Origin: Nitrospirota bacterium
GTDB taxonomy: Bacteria; Nitrospirota; Thermodesulfovibrionia; Thermodesulfovibrionales; SM23-35
NCBI GenBank assembly: GCA_018262395.1
Contig: JAGSYM010000071.1
Coordinates: 1 to 6,261, forward strand
Length of the DNA: 6,261 bases
Direction: 5' to 3'
A model generated the notes under the pieces. It saw only the letters and a list, made by a program, of their open reading frames with translations, made no database searches and was not told where the DNA came from. A program made the position numbers and the translations under genes. Shown here in pieces: positions 1-5,274 of this stretch; the first letter of the stretch is position 1, and each line of letters begins with the position of its first letter.

Positions 1-867
1 CTGTACGGAGAGAGTGTTGTAATGAGGATACTCCGTAAAGAAGGCATCGTCATAGACCTTGATCTCCTGGGCTTTGGACCACAAACCCTCCGGTCTTTCA
101 ATCAGCTGATCACGAAGCCAAACGGCATTTTCCTTGTTACGGGTCCAACGGGAAGCGGAAAAACCACAACGCTTTACGGGGCACTGGATAAGATCAACGC
201 CCCCGACAAAAAGATCATAACCGTTGAAGACCCGGTCGAATACCAATTAAAAGGGGTAAACCAAATCCAGGTGAAACCGCAGATCGGCCTCAACTTTGCG
301 AACACGCTGAGACATATCGTCAGACAGGACCCTGATATCATCATGATCGGTGAGATCAGGGATCTCGAGACGGCTGAGATAGCCATCCAGTCTGCCCTCA
401 CTGGTCACCTCGTCTTTTCGACATTACATACAAACGATGCGCCGAGCGCTATAACAAGACTCCTTGATATGGGCGTCGAGAACTTCTTGCTTTCATCGAC
501 AATCCGGGGAATCCTGGCGCAGAGGCTTGTGCGAGTCATCTGCCCGGCCTGCAAGGAAAAGGACACCACCGTCTCCGACAAAGAAGAACTGAAGCTTTTC
601 GGTATTGACACGGGTCAATTACTGTACCACGGAAAAGGATGTGAACAGTGTGCCTCCACAGGGTACTATGGCAGAGCAGGAATCTTCGAACTGCTCGTCG
701 TCAGCGATGAAATCAGGAAACTCATCTTAAAGAGTGCAGACGCCAATCAGATAAGGGAAACAGCGAAACGGCTTGGTATGAAAACCCTCCTCGAGGATGG
801 TGCCGAAAAAATTAAGACTGGCGTAACCACCCTGAATGAGGTACTCAGGGTAACACAGGAGGCATAA
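1..867 (+). CDS. gspE: Type II secretion ATPase GspE, C-terminal part (5' end outside window)
   Basis: The frame is open from base 1, and its first residues ([11 protein letters not shown]) match the conserved stretch before the nucleotide-binding core of GspE. The ATG at 22 is therefore an internal Met and the gene begins left of the window. The 288 visible residues carry, counted from base 1, Walker A GPTGSGKT at 48-55, the Asp box ITVEDPVEY at about 73-81, Walker B with [12 protein letters not shown] at about 110-121, and the His box [12 protein letters not shown] at 134-145. A C-terminal zinc motif follows, with CPAC at 181-184 and CEQC at 214-217. The family is a cytoplasmic hexameric ATPase that docks on GspL and GspF and powers pseudopilus extension. 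PilB of type IV pili is a close relative, but the following gspF-H-I-J-K-L genes favour GspE. The stop TAA shares one base with the gspF ATG. Confidence 0.96.
   Translation: MYGESVVMRILRKEGIVIDLDLLGFGPQTLRSFNQLITKPNGIFLVTGPTGSGKTTTLYGALDKINAPDKKIITVEDPVEYQLKGVNQIQVKPQIGLNFANTLRHIVRQDPDIIMIGEIRDLETAEIAIQSALTGHLVFSTLHTNDAPSAITRLLDMGVENFLLSSTIRGILAQRLVRVICPACKEKDTTVSDKEELKLFGIDTGQLLYHGKGCEQCASTGYYGRAGIFELLVVSDEIRKLILKSADANQIRETAKRLGMKTLLEDGAEKIKTGVTTLNEVLRVTQEA
857..862 (+). promoter_or_regulatory. Shine-Dalgarno of gspF
   Basis: A perfect AGGAGG lies inside the last codons of gspE, four bases before the gspF ATG at 867. It fixes the gspF start and, with the TAATG overlap, suggests translational coupling of gspE and gspF. 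Confidence 0.85.
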
Positions 868-2060
868 TGCCTGTCTTTTCATACCGGGCGACCACAATTG
901 AGGGTGCAATTACAGAAGGTGTCATTGAAGCGACTGACGAAAATTCTGCGATAGAAAGGCTGAAAAACTCCGGTTATATCCCGCTCAGGATTGCAGCCCC
1001 CAGGGGCGACCTAAAGAAAAAATTCTCTCTGAGGTCTTCGAGAAGCGACCTCCTCACCTTCACAACAGAATTGTCAGCGCTGCTCGGCGCAGGATTGCCC
1101 TTGGACAGAAGCCTGAACATTCTTTCAGATATATCTGAAAGCAGGGAGATGAAAAGTGTAGTCCAGTCAATCCTGAAGTCTATCAGAGAGGGAAGCACAT
1201 TTTCGGATGCAGTTCAAAAACATCCGGGGATATTCCCGAGACTGTATGTTAATATGATTCGGGCAGGTGAAGCCGGAGGAGTACTGGACGTTGTCCTTGA
1301 CAAGCTTAACGAGTTCCTGGAATCCTCAAAGTCCTTAAAAGATCACATTATTTCCGTCATGATTTACCCCGCAATCCTGATTGCAACAAGCGGCCTGTCA
1401 ATCGTTGTCCTTCTCACTTATGTGCTCCCGAAATTTTCCGTGATATTTGCTGAACTCGGAGGCGCGTTGCCCGTGCCTACACAAATATTGCTCGCTTTCA
1501 GCAATTCCCTCAAGAATTACTGGTGGATTTTCCTTGCCATATGCACAGCCGGGTGGATCATGCTGAAAAATTATAAGCGGACTGATTCAGGCAGATATAA
1601 TTGGGACAGATTCAAACTGAGGATGATGGGAGACGTGATCCGGAAACTTGAGACAGCACGGTTTTGCAGAACCCTTGGGACATTGCTCAAGAGCGGCGTC
1701 CCACTCCTGCAAGCTCTACATAACTCAAAGGACATCATTAATAACCAGGTTATCGCCTCTGCGATTGACGCTGTTTCTGCGGGTGCAAAGGAAGGAAAAG
1801 GGATAGCAGTCCCCTTATCCAACACAAATGTTTTTCCACCGCTTGCGCTGTCGATGATCAAGGTTGGTGAAGAGACCGGCCAGCTGGATACAATGCTTCT
1901 GAAAGTTGCAAACACCTATGAAAAAAGTCTGAATGTAGCGATTAAAAGATTCGTCAGTCTCCTCGAACCTGTTATGATCCTGACCATGGGTCTGATTATC
2001 GCAGCCATTGTTATTTCAATACTGATGGCAATATTCAGCATCATAGAGCTTCCTTTCTGA
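867..2060 (+). CDS. gspF: Type II secretion inner-membrane platform protein GspF
   Basis: A 397-residue protein, the usual length for GspF. It begins with the typical FSYRATTIEG stretch and has two repeated cytoplasmic T2SSF domains, roughly residues 63-186 and 265-388. Each domain contains the family's signature loop: MIRAGEAGGVL at 130-140 and MIKVGEETGQLD at 330-341. Hydrophobic segments at about 163-188, 218-233 and 366-392 fit the known three-membrane-helix topology. The family forms the polytopic platform that contacts GspE and GspL and passes pseudopilin subunits into the growing pseudopilus. The start is fixed by AGGAGG four bases upstream. The gene ends at TGA 2058-2060 and is followed not by gspG, as is usual, but by a repeat-filled gap and gspH. 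Confidence 0.97.
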   Translation: MPVFSYRATTIEGAITEGVIEATDENSAIERLKNSGYIPLRIAAPRGDLKKKFSLRSSRSDLLTFTTELSALLGAGLPLDRSLNILSDISESREMKSVVQSILKSIREGSTFSDAVQKHPGIFPRLYVNMIRAGEAGGVLDVVLDKLNEFLESSKSLKDHIISVMIYPAILIATSGLSIVVLLTYVLPKFSVIFAELGGALPVPTQILLAFSNSLKNYWWIFLAICTAGWIMLKNYKRTDSGRYNWDRFKLRMMGDVIRKLETARFCRTLGTLLKSGVPLLQALHNSKDIINNQVIASAIDAVSAGAKEGKGIAVPLSNTNVFPPLALSMIKVGEETGQLDTMLLKVANTYEKSLNVAIKRFVSLLEPVMILTMGLIIAAIVISILMAIFSIIELPF

Positions 2061-2080
2061 GAATGAGAATTACTAATTTA

Positions 2081-2120
2081 AGTAATCCCCCTTTATCCCC
2101 CTTTAGAAAAGGGGGATAAA
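2081..2120 (+). repeat. Palindromic repeat, AGTAATCCCCC family, copy A
   Basis: Begins AGTAATCCCCC and contains a perfect hairpin: 13-base arms at 2092-2104 and 2108-2120 around a three-base loop. It matches the inverted copy at 3579-3614 at about 31 of 36 aligned positions, and is related more loosely to the inverted copy at 2149-2184. There is no T-run after the stem, so on the + strand it does not look like an intrinsic terminator. It lies in the untranslated gap after gspF. Confidence 0.85.
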
Positions 2121-2148
2121 CGTTTGAATACCATTCTGAAAAGAAAAA

Positions 2149-2184
2149 CCCCTCTTTTTTAAAGAGGGGTAAGGGGAGATTGCT
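2149..2184 (-). repeat. Palindromic repeat, AGTAATCCCCC family, copy B (inverted)
   Basis: Hairpin arms at 2149-2157 and 2161-2169 (perfect, extendable by one pair) with a TTT loop, followed by a G-rich tail ending in GATTGCT. Its reverse complement starts AGCAATCTCCCC, parallel to AGTAATCCCCC of copy A. A and B thus face each other and may be the two ends of one element of about 104 bp. No clear target duplication is seen. On the minus strand the stem is followed by TTTTTCTTTTC and could terminate antisense transcription. Confidence 0.75.
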
Positions 2185-2226
2185 AAATATAGTTTTCTTT
2201 CTCAATATCTTATACAAACGAAATAA

Positions 2227-2745
2227 ATGTTTTCCCAAAATAGATCAACAAAGAGCAAAGCGCAGATTTTCAACACTTCTCTTGGCGCCCCCCTTCGAGG
2301 GGGAGGGATTGGTAGGAGAGAATCCGGCTTCATGCTCCTTGAACTCATCATCGTTCTGTTTCTCATGTCGGTCATCCTCGGTCTTTCCGCAATCTTTTTT
2401 GCCAATAGCTTGCCGGGATACAGACTGAATGCAACGGTGAGAAATATCTCAACGACGATAAAACAGGCCCGCTCATTTGCCAAAATGTTAAATGAACAGC
2501 AGATAGTCACAATAGACCTCGAAAACAGGCAATATGTCCTTGAAGGTCATAATCCCAAGGACATCCCACAGGATATTTCTGTTAAAGTCATCGATCCTGT
2601 CTCAGGGGAAATAACTGACGGGAAGTACCACATCGTCGTCCATCAGACAGGAGGAGTGGAAGGGGGTACCATCGTCCTGTGGAATGCGAGGAAAACACTG
2701 AGCATCCAGATAGACCCAATTATCGGAACAGTAGGGGTGAAATAG
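2227..2745 (+). CDS. gspH: Minor pseudopilin GspH (GspH/FimT family)
   Basis: A 172-residue prepilin-like protein. The prepilin peptidase site is G34^F35 with Glu39 at mature position +5, followed by a hydrophobic helix to about residue 57. Mature position +2 is Met instead of the common Thr (FMLLE). The C-terminal GGVEGGTIVLW and IQIDPIIGTV stretches are typical of the GspH domain; the PG-type ending of the major pseudopilin GspG is absent. GspH is a minor pseudopilin near the pseudopilus tip. The start is uncertain: an in-frame TAA directly precedes ATG 2227, so that is the longest form, but no Shine-Dalgarno is seen. The 34-residue leader is long and its second half is encoded by a G/C-rich repeat. 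Another option is ATT 2308 (leader of 7 residues containing RR). ATG 2332 has AGGAG upstream but would lose the cleavage Gly. The stop abuts the gspI ATG. Confidence 0.88.
   Translation: MFSQNRSTKSKAQIFNTSLGAPLRGGGIGRRESGFMLLELIIVLFLMSVILGLSAIFFANSLPGYRLNATVRNISTTIKQARSFAKMLNEQQIVTIDLENRQYVLEGHNPKDIPQDISVKVIDPVSGEITDGKYHIVVHQTGGVEGGTIVLWNARKTLSIQIDPIIGTVGVK
2286..2318 (+). repeat. G/C-rich palindromic repeat inside the gspH leader
   Basis: A short inverted repeat, CCCCC at 2289-2293 against GGGGG at 2299-2303 around TTCGA, with a purine-rich tail that includes GGGAGGG and AGGAG. It resembles the widespread class of short repeats with a C-run, a small loop, a G-run and a G-rich tail. It is read in frame as part of the GspH leader (LGAPLRGGG). 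The outer borders are not defined by any duplication, so the limits are approximate. Confidence 0.5.
2733..2740 (+). promoter_or_regulatory. Shine-Dalgarno of gspI
   Basis: AGGGGTGA ends five bases before the ATG at 2746, inside the last codons of gspH. It supports initiation at 2746, upstream of the repeat inserted in the gspI leader, rather than at the later in-frame ATG 2842 inside that repeat, which has no comparable site. Confidence 0.65.
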
Positions 2746-3270
2746 ATGCTCAATATGCATAGAGCCTATCTCAAAATAGTAATTTCGGGAAGAATCCGTC
2801 GCCCCCGCGAAGGCGGGGGGCCACTTCAGGCCTTGAAAAACATGGATTCCCACCTGCGCGGGAATGACAGAATCAAGTGTCCGATTTCCCCCCATGGCTT
2901 TACCCTCCTTGAAGTCCTTGTGGCGACAGCAATATTGGGAATTGCCGTTGCAGTTGTGCTCCAGCTTTTCTCCGCCAATCTGAGAGCTCTCGCGATGTCA
3001 GAGGATTATGTATCAGCCACAAAAAGGGCAGAAGCAAAAATGCTGGAGATACTGGATGATGCAGCCCTTGCCGAGACGACTTTCAGTGAGACAACCGGTG
3101 ATGGATACAGGATAGATGTGTCGGTAACAAACGCCCTGGAGGAAAGAACAGAAAATATTCCGGTTAAACTTCTTGAGATCAGCCTGGCTGTTCACTGGAC
3201 AAAGGGGACAAAAGAGAGATCGCTTAACTTGAAAACTATGAAAGCCGTAAAAAAAGAGCAAATCTTATGA
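2746..3270 (+). CDS. gspI: Minor pseudopilin GspI with a repeat-expanded leader
   Basis: A 174-residue preprotein. The prepilin peptidase site is G51^F52 (GFTLLEV), with Glu56 at mature +5 and a hydrophobic helix to about residue 76. The mature part of about 123 residues fits GspI, which nucleates the tip complex with GspJ and GspK. The 51-residue leader is about twice the usual length because a two-headed palindromic element sits in it. Removing 78 bp (the element plus one copy of its flanking AGAATC) would leave a 25-residue leader in the same frame. ATG 2746 follows the gspH stop directly and has AGGGGTGA upstream. ATG 2842, within the element, would give a 19-residue leader and is the main alternative. 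The stop overlaps the gspJ start (ATGA). Confidence 0.9.
   Translation: MLNMHRAYLKIVISGRIRRPREGGGPLQALKNMDSHLRGNDRIKCPISPHGFTLLEVLVATAILGIAVAVVLQLFSANLRALAMSEDYVSATKRAEAKMLEILDDAALAETTFSETTGDGYRIDVSVTNALEERTENIPVKLLEISLAVHWTKGTKERSLNLKTMKAVKKEQIL
2791..2874 (+). mobile_element. MITE-like two-headed palindromic element with 6-bp direct repeats, in frame in gspI
   Basis: The core runs from GTC at 2798 to GAC at 2868. Its left hairpin has 7-base arms at 2802-2808 and 2813-2819. Its right hairpin is ATTCCC at 2846-2851 and GGGAAT at 2860-2865 with 8 bases between, the same arrangement as the Neisseria dRS3 repeat. The two outer 25-base ends are imperfect inverted copies of each other. AGAATC occurs at 2791-2796 and again at 2869-2874, as expected of a target-site duplication; one extra C separates the left copy from the core. 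The net insertion is 78 bp, or 26 codons. The element encodes no protein of its own and would need a transposase acting in trans. Confidence 0.75.
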
Positions 3271-4292
3271 TGTGTTGTAAGCAGCAGAACATCAGAGATA
3301 TTAACTGTATGCTGAAAAAGTATTCCTTTAAACAATTTGTCATGCTGAATTTATTTCAGCATCTCGTAAAATCAATAGGTTATGAGACCCTGAAACGAGT
3401 TCAGGGTGACAGACATAGACTTTTTCATCCCCATTTTAAAAATATGTGTCATTCCGGCTTGGCCGGAATCTTTCTTAAACGACCCCTTTTGTCCCCTCGT
3501 TGCGAGTCGATCCAGACCTTTGCAAAGGGAGAATCGATAATATCCTCTGCCCCTCGAATCGCCCACGCCTCGGTCACTCCCCACTTTTCTAAAGGGGGGT
3601 TAGGGGGGATTACTAATTCTTTGATAAAAATAAATTCCTGCCGGGGCTTCACCCTCCTTGAATTAACGATCTCGATTGCACTCATCGGGATCATCGTACT
3701 GATCATTGGCGGTGCCATGAGGCTTGGGACACGAGCCATCGAGTCAGGCGAAAAACGGATAGCCTATCTTGAAAGGACCAGATCCTCGCTGAATATCATC
3801 GACTCTCAGATCCAGTCATTCATCCCTCTCGTTTATGTCGAAGATGGCGAAAAAAAATACTATTTTAAGGGGGATAGGGAGACCCTCCAGTTTTCAACGA
3901 ACTACTCTATCTGGGGCGGAGAGAAGGGATATGTAATAACCACTTACTCGGTCAAGTTACTGGAGAACGGCAAACAGGCTATCTTTGCCTCAGAGACTGT
4001 CGCCGGCAGGCACAACAGGGTTGAAACCATGCTCTCTAATCCTTCTGAGAGAATTTTTTTCGAATATTTTTCCAAGGACCCGACAGAGGAAGCCGGCACG
4101 TGGACAGATCAATGGACAGACAATGTTAGTATCCCTGGAACAGATCAAGCAGGCATACCGGAAAAAATAAGAATCCATTTTATTGAAGGAGCTGATGATC
4201 TTGCATTTGTCATCCCTGTCAGGGTCAAGAAGTCGGCAGCAGACTTGGCAGCAGCCGGTGGGTTCGAGGCTGAATTCTTTGAGGAAGAATAG
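3267..4292 (+). CDS. gspJ: Minor pseudopilin GspJ with a very long repeat-derived N-terminal extension
   Basis: From ATG 3267 the product has 341 residues. The prepilin peptidase site is G127^F128 (GFTLLELT), with Glu132 at mature +5 and a hydrophobic helix to about residue 150. The mature part of about 214 residues has the size of GspJ, the tip pseudopilin that binds GspI and GspK. The identification rests on this plus its place between gspI and gspK. The 126 residues before Gly127 are far beyond a normal leader and are largely encoded by three palindromic repeats (3339-3410, 3448-3470, 3579-3614). The rest (about 3481-3578) is unrecognised apart from a perfect palindrome CCTTTGCAAAGG at 3517-3528. 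ATG 3267 overlaps the gspI stop and has only a weak AAGAG upstream. TTG 3621 would give a normal 9-residue leader, with a G-run from the last repeat about 12 bases upstream. In-frame ATGs at 3342 and 3444 are further options. Confidence 0.85.
   Translation: MMCCKQQNIRDINCMLKKYSFKQFVMLNLFQHLVKSIGYETLKRVQGDRHRLFHPHFKNMCHSGLAGIFLKRPLLSPRCESIQTFAKGESIISSAPRIAHASVTPHFSKGGLGGITNSLIKINSCRGFTLLELTISIALIGIIVLIIGGAMRLGTRAIESGEKRIAYLERTRSSLNIIDSQIQSFIPLVYVEDGEKKYYFKGDRETLQFSTNYSIWGGEKGYVITTYSVKLLENGKQAIFASETVAGRHNRVETMLSNPSERIFFEYFSKDPTEEAGTWTDQWTDNVSIPGTDQAGIPEKIRIHFIEGADDLAFVIPVRVKKSAADLAAAGGFEAEFFEEE
3339..3410 (+). repeat. Two-headed palindromic repeat (GTCA..CTGAA type) in the gspJ leader
   Basis: Starts GTC and ends GAC, 72 bp, exactly 24 codons in the gspJ frame. 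The left hairpin has 8-base arms at 3342-3349 and 3355-3362; the right hairpin has 8-base arms at 3387-3394 and 3400-3407; each loop is five bases. The two heads are imperfect inverted copies of each other (GTCATGCTGAA against GTCACCCTGAA). No flanking duplication is visible. Of the six frames only the one used by gspJ has no stop codon. It is not the same sequence as the gspI element but has the same two-headed GTC...GAC plan. Confidence 0.85.
3448..3470 (+). repeat. Solo palindromic repeat half (GTCATTCC type) in the gspJ leader
   Basis: GTCATTCCGGC, TTG loop region, then GCCGGAATC. The perfect 8-base arms are at 3451-3458 and 3462-3469. It resembles one head of the element in gspI (reverse complement GTCATTCCCGC...GGGAATCC). 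No second head is recognised in the following 100 bases, so it appears to be a single or decayed copy. Confidence 0.7.
3579..3614 (-). repeat. Palindromic repeat, AGTAATCCCCC family, copy C, in the gspJ leader
   Basis: The reverse complement begins AGTAATCCCCCC and matches copy A (2081-2116) at about 31 of 36 positions. Hairpin arms at 3579-3587 and 3591-3599 contain one mismatch and enclose a three-base loop. It is read through in the gspJ frame as PHFSKGGLGGIT and ends 31 bases before the codon of the cleavage-site Gly (3645-3647). Its G-runs could act as a weak ribosome binding site for TTG 3621. Confidence 0.8.
4266..4269 (+). promoter_or_regulatory. Probable Shine-Dalgarno of gspK
   Basis: GAGG nine bases before TTG 4279, within the end of gspJ. 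It is the best-spaced site for any gspK start that does not overlap gspJ deeply, and it is why TTG 4279 is preferred over TTG 4303, which has its nearest purine-rich site about 17 bases away. Confidence 0.5.
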
Positions 4293-5274
4293 ACTTGGTA
4301 TCTTGAAACGCATATCTTCACAAAAGGGTGTTGCACTCCTCATGGTCTTATGGGTATTGACGATCCTCCTGGTCATAGTCTTCTCGTTCTCCTTCATGAC
4401 GAGGACAGAGATGCTCTCGACAGCATCGTTTCGAGGTGGCCTGGAAAGAAAATTCATTGCCGAGGGAGGAATGGAAAGAGCTATCATGGAGCTCTTCTAC
4501 AGAAACGTCTATAAAAACCAGACTATTGAACTCGAAGGTCGAGAGGTCTGGCAGGTAGACGGAACTCCTTATACCGGTCAGCTTGGCAACGGGACGTACA
4601 CAGTCAGCATTGTTGATGAATCGGGCAAGGTAGACATAAACTCTGCTTCTGAGTTACTATTAAAAAATCTTTTATTAGCGATAGATATTCCCGAAGAAGA
4701 GGCGGATACCATTGTTGATTCAATGATGGACTGGAAGGATTCTGATGATCTGCACAGGATCCACGGAGCTGAGAACGACTACTATATGTCCCTTCAGAAC
4801 CCCTATAAGGCAAAAAATGCCCGTTTTGACAGCCTGGAAGAACTTCTTCTGGTAAAAGGAGTCACATCGGATATCCTCTATGGAAACAAGGACAGGCACG
4901 GGCTTATCGATTTTATCACCGTGTATACAAAAAAGAACAGAATCAATATCAATGCTGCGCCCAAAGAAGTGCTGATGGCAATTCCAAACATGACTCCGGA
5001 ACTTGCAGACAGCATCATAAGTTCCCGGCAGACGGTGGAGACGACGGGCACAACGAATGCCCAGGGAGTTCTCGGAGAAAACTACAGTCTGATGTCACAG
5101 TATATAACAACTGCGAGTTCGAATGTGTTCTCTATTGATGCTGTGGGACGCAAGGAGAATGAAAAGGGAGCATACGCTATAAGGGCAACAGTCGTTTTGA
5201 CCCCAACGACTTCCCTTGACGAACTGCCCTATAAATTTGTTTACTACAAAAAACCGGTCACGATAACCCAATGA
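4279..5274 (+). CDS. gspK: Minor pseudopilin GspK (T2SSK family), TTG start
   Basis: From TTG 4279 the product has 331 residues, normal for GspK. The basic leader (RKNRLGILKRISSQKG) ends at G17^V18, followed by a hydrophobic helix to about residue 40. As usual for GspK, mature +5 is not Glu (VALLM), which fits its position at the very tip of the pseudopilus. The large globular domain shows DESGKVDINSA at 113-123, DWKDSDD at 151-157 and HGAE shortly after, then a helix-hairpin-helix-like region and ININAAPKEVL from 222. These are conserved stretches of the family. The frame is open upstream to ATG 4183, but that start would overlap gspJ by 110 bases. TTG 4279 overlaps gspJ by 14 bases and has GAGG nine bases upstream. 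TTG 4303 (323 residues, leader of 9) is an alternative. The stop overlaps the next ATG (ATGA). Confidence 0.92.
   Translation: MRKNRLGILKRISSQKGVALLMVLWVLTILLVIVFSFSFMTRTEMLSTASFRGGLERKFIAEGGMERAIMELFYRNVYKNQTIELEGREVWQVDGTPYTGQLGNGTYTVSIVDESGKVDINSASELLLKNLLLAIDIPEEEADTIVDSMMDWKDSDDLHRIHGAENDYYMSLQNPYKAKNARFDSLEELLLVKGVTSDILYGNKDRHGLIDFITVYTKKNRININAAPKEVLMAIPNMTPELADSIISSRQTVETTGTTNAQGVLGENYSLMSQYITTASSNVFSIDAVGRKENEKGAYAIRATVVLTPTTSLDELPYKFVYYKKPVTITQ

Noticed and set aside
22..867. ATG 22 as the start of a short complete ATPase gene
   Set aside because: The frame is open from base 1 and the codons before the ATG encode conserved GspE residues, so this is an internal Met of a gene cut by the window edge.
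2092..2120. Intrinsic terminator after gspF on the + strand
   Set aside because: The stem is strong but is followed by GTTTGAATACC, not a T-run, and the sequence has the same repeat family member inside gspJ.
2041..2238. Minus-strand open frame across the gspF-gspH gap
   Set aside because: Its translation consists mainly of the two palindromic repeats and the end of gspF read backwards; it has no recognisable domain.
2180..2428. Plus-strand 82-residue open frame overlapping gspH in another frame
   Set aside because: It covers the gspF-gspH gap and the start of gspH out of frame, and has no domain; the gspH frame carries the prepilin motif.
3517..3528. CCTTTGCAAAGG perfect palindrome as a repressor operator
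   Set aside because: It is a single copy inside the gspJ open frame with no promoter elements around it; kept only as a note in the gspJ entry.
2081..3614. CRISPR array
   Set aside because: The repeats differ in type, orientation and spacing and lie partly inside coding sequence; there are no regular spacers.
3449..3739. Minus-strand open frame opposite the start of gspJ
   Set aside because: It covers the repeats and the antisense of the GspJ signal region, with no recognised family; the long frame is probably a side effect of the repeats and base composition.
3990..4487. Minus-strand 165-residue open frame opposite gspJ and gspK
   Set aside because: It is antisense to two well-supported genes, has no recognisable motif and spans their junction.
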